Notes: generated by a model from the letters alone, not told the origin. A stretch of 64,000 bases of DNA from Aquimarina latercula DSM 2041 (GCF_000430645.1 NZ_AUMK01000003.1:760796-824795), one strand, 5' to 3'; shown: positions 53,645 through 61,439, counted from the stretch's first letter. A program made the numbers and translations.

Positions 53645-54132
53645 TTTATACTGTAGGTTTTTGATGCTAGTTTATAGCTGTTAATAAGTGCCCTTGCATC
53701 ACTGAGGTAACTTTCCAAAGCAATGCTGTTGTTAGGTTGTAAGTCAATGGGAATACACACCACAAAATCGGTGGAGTCTGATGCGATGTCGACGGGATCA
53801 TAAAAATATTGTGTTTCAAAATACACGGGTCTCTCTTCAGGAGGTGTGTAGAAATACACAGGTTGTAATAATCGCCCATTTTGTATGCGTATACGTCTTA
53901 ACGTATTATCAAAGGCATCATTAAGAACCGCCTGTAAATAACACACCTGCGAGTTATGCGTTAACCTATAAATTTTTGCTTTGCGGTATTTTAAAAAATC
54001 CTCGTGTAATACTACCAAGGGAGCGGTTAACATTTCCAACCATTGCAACATGGCGGGTTGTCTCCAATCGATAGGCAACAAATCGGCAACAAGTTTTGCA
54101 AAATTGATATTGTATATAAAACTAAAGTTCAC
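53632..54132 (-). CDS. Phage tail/baseplate protein of unknown family
   Basis: A 166-residue protein starting at GTG. It begins FSFIYNINFAKLVADLLPID, with the segment WLEMLTAPLVVLHEDFLKYR next, and a beta-rich C-terminal half (PVYFYTPPEERPVYFETQYF, DFVVCIPIDL). Position between the J-like protein and the collar fibre is where Mu or P2-type phages carry gpI or gp48-like baseplate proteins. That role is inferred from order, not sequence. Confidence 0.5.
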   Translation of the reverse strand: MNFSFIYNINFAKLVADLLPIDWRQPAMLQWLEMLTAPLVVLHEDFLKYRKAKIYRLTHNSQVCYLQAVLNDAFDNTLRRIRIQNGRLLQPVYFYTPPEERPVYFETQYFYDPVDIASDSTDFVVCIPIDLQPNNSIALESYLSDARALINSYKLASKTYSIKWIN

Positions 54133-55006
54133 GCGGAATATAATTTATTAGTGTGTTTTCGGTGTCTAATCTCATATATCCGGCTCTTGCGATATAGCTC
54201 ACATCTAAAGGCTCATAGTCGAATGCTCCAAACTTTGTAAAAGCTTCACGAATCACAGGTATTTTCACGCCTTCTACGGTGCGTAAATGCTCTAAGAGTC
54301 TATCGAGTATGAGTTCCCCGTTAAATTCTAAATTGTACAAAAAGTCATTGATAGCTTTCTGCACGGGCTGGTTGTCGGTTCCGTCTTTTCGTTGTCCGTC
54401 ACTATAGAGGACCAGCGGATCATAATAGATATCTAAGACAAGGCGTAAACTGTCATTAGGCAAGGAAATATATTCTATAAAGGTCCCTGCGTCTGCCACT
54501 AAAAACATATATCCTTGGAATGCTTCCATTTCCGGGGCGTTTAAAGGGATGAGTTCTCCATTGATTTCTTTTGCAAGTTTCAACTCTAAAAATCCTTTTC
54601 CTCCTGATATTTTACGAATCACTGATACGTGTTTTACAATCTTACGGTTTTGTATTTGCTGCACGGTAAGTCCTGTATTATCGTAGTAGTCTGTTTCAGG
54701 TACTAATGCCTGTCCGTACTGAAAGCTTAACGCCTTTTTTTTGTACCAGGGGAAGTTGTGAAGTTCATTTTCTTCAATTAGGGTATCTACTTCCTTCCTG
54801 AAGATGTCCCATAACATTTCTAAGGTAAAGATGACAAAGGCAACAATGTACACCCATACACGCCAAACACTTACCTTTGAATCACTGGTTAAGGCATCGA
54901 TAGTATTTTCTTCATTGGTGGTTAATACCTCCAAATCCTGTAAGTTCTGGGCATCGATTTTTTTTGTAAGAATGGTTTGCTGTATTTCTTCTATAGTTCT
55001 GGGCAT
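54122..55006 (-). CDS. Baseplate J-like protein candidate
   Basis: A 294-residue protein. An N-terminal helical part (EEIQQTILTKKIDAQNLQDL) is followed by a hydrophobic segment (WVYIVAFVIFTLEMLW) that looks like a buried helix. A central beta-region and a C-terminal part follow (LEHLRTVEGVKIPVI, PLDVSYIARAGYM). Bacteroidota phages have this gene in the place of gpJ; its DVSYIARAGY end is characteristic as I remember. The J-like label is an inference from synteny. Confidence 0.5.
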   Translation of the reverse strand: MPRTIEEIQQTILTKKIDAQNLQDLEVLTTNEENTIDALTSDSKVSVWRVWVYIVAFVIFTLEMLWDIFRKEVDTLIEENELHNFPWYKKKALSFQYGQALVPETDYYDNTGLTVQQIQNRKIVKHVSVIRKISGGKGFLELKLAKEINGELIPLNAPEMEAFQGYMFLVADAGTFIEYISLPNDSLRLVLDIYYDPLVLYSDGQRKDGTDNQPVQKAINDFLYNLEFNGELILDRLLEHLRTVEGVKIPVIREAFTKFGAFDYEPLDVSYIARAGYMRLDTENTLINYIPREL

Positions 55007-55021
55007 GGCAAAAGATTTATA

Positions 55022-55933
55022 TTAGGATTCAAAAGACGGGTTTTTGAGTCTCCAAAAATTGAAATGATATAGTGCATTATGTTCAAAGGTGTTTTCACTT
55101 ATTCCAGTCGCTGGAAAATTCCATACCTCGTATTTTGCATCGGATAGTTGCCAGTTGCGCTCTCGTGGTATATTGGTAATTCTTCCAATATCGCGTATCA
55201 GTTCTACACGGCACTTATCAAGATCATCAATGGAGAGACTCCCAAGCTTACAGATAAAATACACTGAACCGTTAGGCGTTCTGACCAGGTAATACTGAAC
55301 AATAACGCTTAGCGCATCCAGTACTTCCTCAGCGTTGGTAAAATCATCATCGATCGTATTGATGTATCTAAAGCGGTCATAGCTTTCAACGCTTTGGGGT
55401 GGTTGTTGCTCTAATCCTGCTAACTTCTCTTTTTCTTCCTGAGTGAAATTAGCCTCTGATAATCCTTTACCGTCTTCCTTAGCTACTTTTAAGGTAATAT
55501 CCTGTGCCATTTGATCTAAGATGGAAACTAAACCAGCAATAAAGCTAATCGGGCGTTCACTTGGCGGGATGTAGTTCTCTAGGCTTGCTAATTTTTCTTT
55601 TTCCGCCTGTGTAAAATTTGCCTGCGACAATCCTTTGCCTTCTTCCTGATCTACCTTTAAGTTGAGTTTCTGGTTCATTTGATCCAAAAGAGATTGTAAG
55701 TCGGTAATAAAACTTATGGGGCGTTCACTGGGCGGGTTGTATTTCTCAATTACTACAGTGCTGCCATCGGTAAAATCAAATTGCACGGTTCCGGTAGTGC
55801 TTACCGATATTTTTGTAATGATCGCTCCATCGTCTTTATGGTGAAAAGAATCGATTAAGTTTTCAAACTGGTTTTGCGTCGGTACGTCTCCAGTTTCGAA
55901 ATATGTTTTTAATACGTGTGCTGCGGTTTTCAT
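55022..55933 (-). CDS. Phage tail fibre protein with tandem internal repeat
   Basis: A 303-residue protein. Two adjacent copies of a module of roughly 56 residues lie at about 65-180. Each has PPSERPISFI, then LDQM, LKV and the motif GKGLSxANFTQxEKEKLAxLE. The KGLSxxNFTxxEKxKL motif is frequent in neck regions of phage fibres. An N-terminal part (about 1-60) could attach to the baseplate, and the C-terminal part (about 190-303) is different and may bind the host. Stop and start overlap the next gene as ATGA. Confidence 0.7.
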   Translation of the reverse strand: MKTAAHVLKTYFETGDVPTQNQFENLIDSFHHKDDGAIITKISVSTTGTVQFDFTDGSTVVIEKYNPPSERPISFITDLQSLLDQMNQKLNLKVDQEEGKGLSQANFTQAEKEKLASLENYIPPSERPISFIAGLVSILDQMAQDITLKVAKEDGKGLSEANFTQEEKEKLAGLEQQPPQSVESYDRFRYINTIDDDFTNAEEVLDALSVIVQYYLVRTPNGSVYFICKLGSLSIDDLDKCRVELIRDIGRITNIPRERNWQLSDAKYEVWNFPATGISENTFEHNALYHFNFWRLKNPSFES

Positions 55934-56229
55934 CCTACTATAAAAGTTTCTTTAATAATCATAGAACCAATTCCTTTTGATGGTTCAATGGTTTGTACTA
56001 TCTGACTTACCTCTGTTACTGGACGTACTTTATAGGTGTTGTAATATTCCAATACTTCAGGGTCGGTTGCTTGCTGGTTCTCTGGTATCTCGATGGTAGT
56101 GCCCGCGGGTATGGTATCGGTAATACCCATCCCATTTTGCAGGGCTACCTGAAATACTTCCGTAATTGTTCCGTAGCCCTGCAAGGTGATGTCAAATACA
56201 TTTTGTTTATCAATTACGTTGATCTTCAT
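55930..56229 (-). CDS. LysM-like tail protein (gpX type)
   Basis: Starting at the ATG at 56229 gives 99 residues; a TTG at 56238 is the alternative. NVFDITLQGYGTITEVFQVA is a LysM-like start (compare the DIalqxyG pattern), followed by PAGTTIEIP, as in P2 gpX, which binds peptidoglycan or caps the spike region. The C-terminal part (about 60-99) is less clear. It overlaps the holin gene by 20 bases. Confidence 0.6.
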   Translation of the reverse strand: MKINVIDKQNVFDITLQGYGTITEVFQVALQNGMGITDTIPAGTTIEIPENQQATDPEVLEYYNTYKVRPVTEVSQIVQTIEPSKGIGSMIIKETFIVG

Positions 56230-56743
56230 GGATATCAAAATGTTTGTAAAACTGCTTGTTAATGATTTTAAGTAAGGTGCTTGCGTAGCGATATCCTAGG
56301 GCGTCCAGGTTTTCTAAAAGCGATACCAACAATTGCCAAATAATAACTAACAATACCGTCCAGTACAACCATACAAACGGGTCTATTTCATAGCCCAATA
56401 CGGAAGGAAATACCACTTCTTTTTGAAAGGTATTCAGCACATATACCGGAATCGTATAGGTGGCTACTTTAAGAATCATCCTTCCCAGTTTTCGGGACTC
56501 GTGTTTTTCACCGCGTTTTAAGGAAGCACGCAAGCCTGTTTGCCATTCAAAAATGATCAGCACCACATAAGCGATGGAGAAAAACGGAGTAATTCCGAAT
56601 ATCTCTGTAGTAATTGAGGTAATGACCGCTCCAATGGCAGCCAGGTTAATAATTTTGTCACTCATAAAACCAAAAGAACTGGTTTTAAAATCGGCATAGT
56701 TGATAAAGCCGAAGCCTTGTAGGATGTAGTTTAGTGTTTTCAT
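56210..56743 (-). CDS. Phage holin
   Basis: A 177-residue membrane protein with four hydrophobic stretches (about 31-50, 52-68, 90-108 and 123-145). FEWQTGLRASLKRGEKHESRKLGRMILK (in part) between the second and third is the pattern of the phage holin 4_1 family found in Bacteroidota and Firmicutes prophages. It should open the inner membrane for the amidase at 58400. It is embedded among baseplate genes rather than next to the amidase. Confidence 0.7.
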   Translation of the reverse strand: MKTLNYILQGFGFINYADFKTSSFGFMSDKIINLAAIGAVITSITTEIFGITPFFSIAYVVLIIFEWQTGLRASLKRGEKHESRKLGRMILKVATYTIPVYVLNTFQKEVVFPSVLGYEIDPFVWLYWTVLLVIIWQLLVSLLENLDALGYRYASTLLKIINKQFYKHFDIHEDQRN

Positions 56744-57033
56744 AGGTCAATTTCGAGGTTTTTAAGGTTTTCATTTATGTTTATTTGGGCGTTGTTATAC
56801 CCGTCGTTTGCTAATTGTACTTTTAAGTCCCGTAAAAAGCGTGCGGAATTCAAGGCGGTTTGCTTCAGGTAGGTGTCCGCTCCAAAACCCACTAAGGGAT
56901 GCTCCTTAAATTCTCCTTTGTGCATCCCTACAATTGCCTTTACATTTTGCTGGTCACTATCGCCGATCACAAAATCGCCGTTGACAATTTTTAAATCGTT
57001 TTGCTCATTCAGGATAATATCTTTTCTTTCCAT
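56740..57033 (-). CDS. Baseplate wedge protein, gp25/W-like
   Basis: A 97-residue protein. NDLKIVNGDFVIGDSDQQNV near the start and KGEFKEHPLVGFGADTYL in the middle are the conserved blocks of the small Mu gp46 / gp25-type wedge proteins of Bacteroidota phages. A C-terminal strand (AQININENLKNLEIDL) completes it. It connects baseplate and sheath. Stop and start overlap the holin gene as ATGA. Confidence 0.65.
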   Translation of the reverse strand: MERKDIILNEQNDLKIVNGDFVIGDSDQQNVKAIVGMHKGEFKEHPLVGFGADTYLKQTALNSARFLRDLKVQLANDGYNNAQININENLKNLEIDL

Positions 57034-57038
57034 CTGTG

Positions 57039-57248
57039 TTATTGAATTATTCCGGTTCCGGTGACAGCTCCACCCGTGGCACTGGTTCCTGTTACCATTG
57101 TATTTCTTCCCACCACATACTGCTCAATAGCATTAGCGATTCTTTGCGCTTGCCTTTTTCTAGCCTGTACTGGATCTACTCTTACATCACTCTCATCATT
57201 GAAAGCTTTCTCTATCAAATCGGAAAGCTGCTGGGTGGTAATAGCCAT
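57039..57248 (-). CDS. Small phage protein of unknown function
   Basis: A 69-residue protein: MAITTQQLSDLIEKAFNDES, then a basic helix (QARKRQAQRIANAIEQYV) and a flexible Gly/Thr tail (TGTSATGGAVTGTGII). It stands 5 bp before the wedge gene and 1 bp after the spike gene on the coding strand. It may be a small baseplate or spike-tip accessory protein; this is only positional. Confidence 0.55.
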   Translation of the reverse strand: MAITTQQLSDLIEKAFNDESDVRVDPVQARKRQAQRIANAIEQYVVGRNTMVTGTSATGGAVTGTGIIQ

Positions 57249-57249
57249 A

Positions 57250-57729
57250 CTATTTTAAAATTTTGTTTAACCGTTGTTTAATTATTGTGGTTGCTCCTAC
57301 ATTAATAGAGGTCCCGTTGATCACTAGTATTTTATTTACTTCGTCTATAAAGTCATTGAGCACCTGTTTAAGACTTTCGCCCTGTCTTTTTATCTCAAAT
57401 CCTTGCTCATCGACAAACAATTCCGTTTGTTCTTTGATGAACTGTATACTATCCACTTCACTACAGGTAATGAGCACCGCCTGACTGATATTGTTTTCAA
57501 TAATTCCGCATAATACGGGGCTTCCTTCTTTGGGCATCACCCGTAAAAAACTGTCAGGACCTTGCATACTGGCATGGTAGCGCACTCCTAACAAATCGGG
57601 TTGTCCTTCTCTTGTAACATCGCAAAAAGTATCTCCCACATTTTTGGCAATGCCAGCTGTTAGGATCATCTTTTCGTTTTGTTTTTGGTGGACGTTCATC
57701 AGTTGCCCAAAGACTTCTTCAAATCCCAT
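57250..57729 (-). CDS. Baseplate spike protein candidate (gpV/gp45-like)
   Basis: The ATG at 57729 gives 159 residues (MGFEEVFGQLMNV); a longer frame to 57789 runs into the upstream gene and is less likely. A beta-rich centre (NVGDTFCDVTREGQPDL, SFLRVMPKEGSPVLCGIIEN) looks like an OB fold, followed by a helix and strand region (INVGATTIIKQRLNKIL). Location between hub, lysis and wedge genes fits the membrane-piercing spike. The assignment is by order and fold impression. Confidence 0.5.
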   Translation of the reverse strand: MGFEEVFGQLMNVHQKQNEKMILTAGIAKNVGDTFCDVTREGQPDLLGVRYHASMQGPDSFLRVMPKEGSPVLCGIIENNISQAVLITCSEVDSIQFIKEQTELFVDEQGFEIKRQGESLKQVLNDFIDEVNKILVINGTSINVGATTIIKQRLNKILK

Positions 57730-57731
57730 AA

Positions 57732-58130
57732 CTAATTGGTTACTAATACTCCCGTGGTAATGCCGACTGCTATTCCTGTTACTGCCCAAATCCAGCCATT
57801 ACCGTTTCTTTTTCGCGAGGTTTTAAGCTGTGTTTTTAAAAGCGTGGTTTGCTCCTGGTACAATGCCCGCTCCTGATCCGCTAAAAACTCTTTGAAACGC
57901 AGGTATTCAATAAGGCTATCCTTTTCCTGTTTGATCCGTAAGCATTGGGACAGGTTTTGTTCTACCTTGCCCTTGATCAATCGGTCGTAGTCCAATAAAT
58001 CCAAATTGATTTTTTTGGCAACTTCAAAAGATACCTTAACGGTGTCTGGTGTTTTGGTATCGTTTTGAGAGTATCCAGTAAAGGCTATCAGCATGATTAA
58101 TATGCTGAGCATGTTTTTTATAGACTTCAT
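57732..58130 (-). CDS. Spanin-like partner protein
   Basis: A 132-residue protein with a signal sequence (MLSILIMLIAFTGYSQ), a long helical middle rich in Gln, Glu and Lys (about 35-95), and a C-terminal membrane helix (WIWAVTGIAVGITTGVLV). Its first 95 bases overlap the end of the upstream coiled-coil gene in another frame, the layout of Rz/Rz1 spanin pairs. Unlike a classic Rz1 it has no lipobox cysteine, so it would be held by the C-terminal helix. Confidence 0.45.
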   Translation of the reverse strand: MKSIKNMLSILIMLIAFTGYSQNDTKTPDTVKVSFEVAKKINLDLLDYDRLIKGKVEQNLSQCLRIKQEKDSLIEYLRFKEFLADQERALYQEQTTLLKTQLKTSRKRNGNGWIWAVTGIAVGITTGVLVTN

Positions 58131-58410
58131 ATTGTGTATTAATTTTTGTTGCTGTATGTAAGTTGTTTTGTAATGAAATTTCTAATGCGCTAATATGTTC
58201 TTGTTTGATCGCAATGACATTTTGCATGCTATCGATCTGCTTTGTATACTGCTGGGTTGCTTTTTCAATCTCCAGGACTTGCATCTGGTGAAGCTCTTCT
58301 AAGACACGCTGGTGTTTTCGCTCTCTGATTTGACTGGATATCATTTGTATGATGATTACCAGTACCAATACGGCGATGACTGCTGTAAATAGTTTGATTT
58401 TAGCGATCAT
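58036..58410 (-). CDS. i-spanin-like coiled-coil membrane protein
   Basis: A 124-residue protein with one N-terminal membrane helix (about 6-26) and a long coiled coil (about 27-95: RKHQRVLEELHQMQVLEIEK in part, QKNVIAIKQEHISALE-like segments). This is the build of Rz-type inner-membrane spanins. It follows the amidase with an 11-base overlap, and its tail overlaps the next gene by 95 bases. Confidence 0.55.
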   Translation of the reverse strand: MIAKIKLFTAVIAVLVLVIIIQMISSQIRERKHQRVLEELHQMQVLEIEKATQQYTKQIDSMQNVIAIKQEHISALEISLQNNLHTATKINTQYEVYKKHAQHINHADSLYWILSKRYQNTRHR

Positions 58411-58936
58411 GATTATACGATTTTATGAGTTCACGAATCGCAAGGATATACATATCCTCATTGAAAAGTTCACAATCCTTTTTATTAGTTCCGAAAAACG
58501 GCTCTAAAATCAAGGTGGTAGGTTCAGGGTAGTACACGGCTGCAAATCCTCGTTGACTTTTTTTATACAATGGTTTTGCTCCTCTGTTTTTGATTCCTGT
58601 TCCCTGGTGTATCAACTCACAAAAATATTTCGCCCAATCCTTCGCACTTTTATTTTCAAAATAGTACAAGGCTTCACAACCATTGGCATGTGGTTTTTTG
58701 GATGCGTTAAAATGAAGTTCCAACACTAGGGAATAGTTCCCTTGGTTGATCTTCTTAGAAAGCTGCTGTACTCTGGAGGTGTAACTTGGATTGTATGGGT
58801 TGTAGTGGTAAATATCCGCTACATCTTGCAATTCTTCCGCGATACATTTGTTAAATGCCCATTCTCGTATCTTTAAAAAAGGACTATACGCGCCTTGTGC
58901 CAGCGTGGTATGTCCGATAACTATTGCTGTTTTCAT
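58400..58936 (-). CDS. N-acetylmuramoyl-L-alanine amidase (phage endolysin)
   Basis: A 178-residue amidase of the Amidase_3 type without a signal peptide. Zinc ligands are seen in AIVIGHTTLAQGAYS and LVLELHFNAS, and the catalytic Glu is probably in LILEPFFGTN near residue 148. It cuts the bond between MurNAc and the stem peptide, and reaches the wall through the holin encoded at 56210. It overlaps the hub gene (ATGA) and the i-spanin gene. Confidence 0.82.
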   Translation of the reverse strand: MKTAIVIGHTTLAQGAYSPFLKIREWAFNKCIAEELQDVADIYHYNPYNPSYTSRVQQLSKKINQGNYSLVLELHFNASKKPHANGCEALYYFENKSAKDWAKYFCELIHQGTGIKNRGAKPLYKKSQRGFAAVYYPEPTTLILEPFFGTNKKDCELFNEDMYILAIRELIKSYNHDR

Positions 58937-59919
58937 AATGTAAGACCTAGTTTATTTTCGCGTAAAAAGCCGTCACTACTATTAAATTTTATGGTGACGC
59001 CTTCAATTAAATATGTTCCATTTCGTTCGCTATATGCAGGGTCGGTTACTTGTAATGCATCCCCGCTTTTAGTTCGTGGCTCTCCCCATCCTGGAAGCGT
59101 GCCCTGGTATCCGTCAAAACTCAAAGACTGGTAATTCTTTTGCGCCAGTTTTTTAAGTTCCTCTTTGGTTCTGTTCGCAAAATGTAAGGTGCGTTGTACG
59201 CCCCCTTTGTCTCCGAATTCCTGAAAAATTCGTTTCCCGTCATCATTAATACTAATCGCTTTTAGTAAAAGCTTTACATCGTCTTTTTTGACAAATTCCA
59301 AACTATTGGAGACCGCCCGTACATTTTTATTCATCACAAAGGAGTGTGTTACCTTTGGGGTCATACTAATGGGAAAAGCCACGTGCAAAACATCTTCTTT
59401 AAAAAAGGAATGCAAGCCATAATCTTTTCGTAATTGCTCCAAAACCTGAAAGGCGGTTTTATTGTCAATGGTGAATTTTCCTAAATCAATCGTATCGATA
59501 ATATTATGCTCATATTCCGGGGCGATATATTGCAATAAACTTTTCAGGTTAATACTTTCAAAAGCCACTGAAAAGCTTTGCTTTTTTAATAGGTACATGG
59601 CATCCATGCAGCTAATGCGCAAGGGATGATCCGCGCCGATTTTATCTACATATCCGCGGAACTCTTCCTGAAGGTTTTGATCATACCCTAACCGAATGAC
59701 TACCGGATCACCAACTTTTATATAATCGGTAATGTTGCGCTCTTTGATAGAGGTTCTTTTGCCGTTGATCTGTGTACGTGGAAAAGCACGGGGCAAGGTG
59801 ATCACCGCCGTATCACTAATTTTTTTGATGGTGCTATCAATCACAACACTATGGACTCTGTCAAATGCTACGGAGCCTATCTGAATACGACATTCCATAT
59901 TTTTATATAAATGTTTCAT
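58933..59919 (-). CDS. Baseplate hub protein, late control D-like
   Basis: A 328-residue protein of the gpD/gp44/VgrG-hub class. VVIDSTIKKISDTAVITLPR, KVGDPVVIRLGYD and EFRGYVDKIG form the first beta-domain (about 20-95). The second half has FQVLEQLRKDYGLHSFF, THSFVMNKNV and the C-terminal TYLIEGVTIKFNSSDGF, which is the usual end. A second ATG at 59898 is possible. It joins tail tube and spike. Confidence 0.72.
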   Translation of the reverse strand: MKHLYKNMECRIQIGSVAFDRVHSVVIDSTIKKISDTAVITLPRAFPRTQINGKRTSIKERNITDYIKVGDPVVIRLGYDQNLQEEFRGYVDKIGADHPLRISCMDAMYLLKKQSFSVAFESINLKSLLQYIAPEYEHNIIDTIDLGKFTIDNKTAFQVLEQLRKDYGLHSFFKEDVLHVAFPISMTPKVTHSFVMNKNVRAVSNSLEFVKKDDVKLLLKAISINDDGKRIFQEFGDKGGVQRTLHFANRTKEELKKLAQKNYQSLSFDGYQGTLPGWGEPRTKSGDALQVTDPAYSERNGTYLIEGVTIKFNSSDGFLRENKLGLTL

Positions 59920-60506
59920 ATCGGATTTGTTAAGGTGAACCCTACCGGGCTGATACTTCTGGCTAGCATTGTAAATTGTACGGTATCCTGAAACCCAGGA
60001 ACGCCATTTACTTCAATATCCTTGTAATAGATACTGGCTATATTTTTTTCAAAGAACTGCGTACCGGACACATCAATGACCCCGTTGTATTCAAAAAGGC
60101 GGTATAATTGTTCCACTTTTGAAGAAGGATAGTGCCTGTTTTCTACATCGATTAACAATCCCCTGATACGAATGTCATGAGGACGTGTTCCCCAACGTTC
60201 AATCACTATGTTGTCACTATCATTAATAGGGGTTTCAATGAGTTGTTTTTGTCGGCTAAAACTGATCAAAGGTGGCGGGGCTAGTATCCCCGCTACCTCT
60301 GTATCAAAAGGCATCGCGCCAAATTTTATCGTCCTATCGGGATAGGTAAAAGTCACATCTTCAAAATCAGCAGGTCCACGGTCGTAAAATTCCAGGTTAT
60401 AGTTACCACCGGAACGTTGTACAGTAGCACCACCCGGCGCATTGTCCTGCGATAACAAGCCGAATGCCGATGCGTAACGCTTACTTAAATCTATATTGAC
60501 TCTCAT
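59916..60506 (-). CDS. DUF6046-like phage tail protein
   Basis: The ATG at 60506 gives 196 residues. It overlaps by ATGA with the stop of the -1 frame of the upstream tail chaperone (TGA 60505-60503). FEDVTFTYPDRTIKFGAMPF, SFSRQKQLIETPINDSD, VIERWGTRPHDIRIRGLLID and PVGFTLTNP are blocks I recall from DUF6046 tail proteins of Bacteroidota phages. It may be a distal tube protein analogous to gp53. A longer frame to 60566 lies inside the chaperone extension. Confidence 0.65.
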   Translation of the reverse strand: MRVNIDLSKRYASAFGLLSQDNAPGGATVQRSGGNYNLEFYDRGPADFEDVTFTYPDRTIKFGAMPFDTEVAGILAPPPLISFSRQKQLIETPINDSDNIVIERWGTRPHDIRIRGLLIDVENRHYPSSKVEQLYRLFEYNGVIDVSGTQFFEKNIASIYYKDIEVNGVPGFQDTVQFTMLARSISPVGFTLTNPI

Positions 60507-61014
60507 AATTCTTTTTTCTTTAGTCCTAGTATTCCCTGATCTGCTAAAAACCGCACCTGCGCCCATTTTTGCGCCCAGGTGATATCGTCCAGGTGTTCGG
60601 GGTGCGGTATGTGTAAAAAATGACTGATGTAGGCATCAATTTTTAATACGATGTCTTTATGGTCTGAGTGGTGCAGTCCTGAACAATCCTGCCCTAGAAG
60701 TTTTTTATCCTTCCTTCTCTTATCGGGATGAGTTCTGCAATAGACGAAACCGCAGTTAAAAACAATGCATCGTCATTCATGACTACTTCCTTATCAGTAA
60801 GTAAACACTGCTTGATAATAATCTCCTGTGCTTTTTTAGGGTTTACATCAATATATTTCATATACTGAGATACTGTTGCGCGATTTGGTACACGCACCAC
60901 AACTTCCATATATTCATTGTGTAAATCATCCTTAGGTAATTCCACAACTTTTAGGTTGTGCTTTCCGTATTCTTTGATAAAAGCGTCTTTCTGTTCTTTG
61001 GTTAATTTTGCCAT
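60503..61014 (-). CDS. Tail assembly chaperone, -1 frameshift product (GT-like)
   Basis: A predicted 170-residue product of reading 105 codons from 61014, slipping back one base at the A AAA AAC heptamer (60706-60700), then 65 codons in the -1 frame with no stop until TGA at 60505-60503. The added part reads LLGQDCSGLHHSDHKDIVLK at its start and includes ITWAQKWAQVRFLADQG, a good soluble-protein composition. Long forms of this kind act as tail-tape chaperones in lambda (gpGT) and P2 (E+E'). Confidence 0.7.
60694..61014 (-). CDS. Tail assembly chaperone, short form
   Basis: A 106-residue protein, helical after a beta-hairpin. It starts AKLTKEQKDAFIKEYGKHNL; LKVVELPKDDLHNEYMEVVV and YIDVNPKKAQEIIIKQCLL follow, then ALFLTAVSSIAELIPIR. 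Position directly after the tube gene and the -1 slip site at its end mark it as the short partner (G-like) of the frameshift pair. The zero-frame stop is the TAG at 60696-60694. Confidence 0.65.
   Translation of the reverse strand: MAKLTKEQKDAFIKEYGKHNLKVVELPKDDLHNEYMEVVVRVPNRATVSQYMKYIDVNPKKAQEIIIKQCLLTDKEVVMNDDALFLTAVSSIAELIPIREGRIKNF
60700..60706 (-). promoter_or_regulatory. -1 ribosomal frameshift site A AAA AAC
   Basis: The heptamer is in the right phase (codons ATA AAA AAC in the zero frame), two codons before the stop. Five bases downstream, GGGCAG (60694-60689) can pair with CTGC-A-CC (60676-60670, A bulged) around a 12-base loop, a suitable stimulatory stem-loop. Confidence 0.75.
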
Positions 61015-61439
61015 TAGCTTGCTGTGTTTGAATTATTATATTGTATACCCAATACGAATAAATCGTATTGTTTGTTCAGTCCCATATCTCCGGTTACCTC
61101 GCGTCCTTGCTTCATAAATTTGCAAGTAATGGTATCGTTTACCACTTCGTTGTACTCATTGGCAAAGGTGATACTGATATCAAAAGGTTTTACCTTCAGT
61201 AAGTCTCCGTCCGCTGCACGCTCCAATAACACCGCATCATGCATCATTAGCGTTATGGATGCGGTGTGGGTTTTCTTACCCCTGCTCCAGGAACTAGCAT
61301 CATTCTTTAGGGTATGGTTTAACTGGTGTTCTTGCTCGGAGTCGTAGGATATCTCGACAACGTCAATCGCTTCGGTGCCGATAAACACATCCACATCTCC
61401 CGAATCATAGGCTTTGTTGTTCTTAATTACGTTTGCCAT
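61014..61439 (-). CDS. Phage tail tube protein candidate
   Basis: A 141-residue, mostly beta protein. It begins NVIKNNKAYDSGDVDVFIG, then VVEISYDSEQEHQLNHTLKN and THTASITLMMHDAVLL, where the sequence has the alternation of a tube beta-sandwich. It ends DLFVLGIQYNNSNTAS. Its start overlaps the sheath stop by one base (TAATG). Position between sheath and chaperone is that of the tube in all contractile phages. Confidence 0.65.
   Translation of the reverse strand: MANVIKNNKAYDSGDVDVFIGTEAIDVVEISYDSEQEHQLNHTLKNDASSWSRGKKTHTASITLMMHDAVLLERAADGDLLKVKPFDISITFANEYNEVVNDTITCKFMKQGREVTGDMGLNKQYDLFVLGIQYNNSNTAS

Noticed and set aside
57730..57789. Upstream extension of the spike gene
   Set aside because: It would overlap the C-terminal membrane-helix code of the upstream gene; the internal ATG at 57729 gives a normal phage-type start.
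60507..60566. Upstream extension of the DUF6046-like gene
   Set aside because: The extra 20 residues overlap the -1 frame of the chaperone; the ATGA junction at 60506 is a better start.
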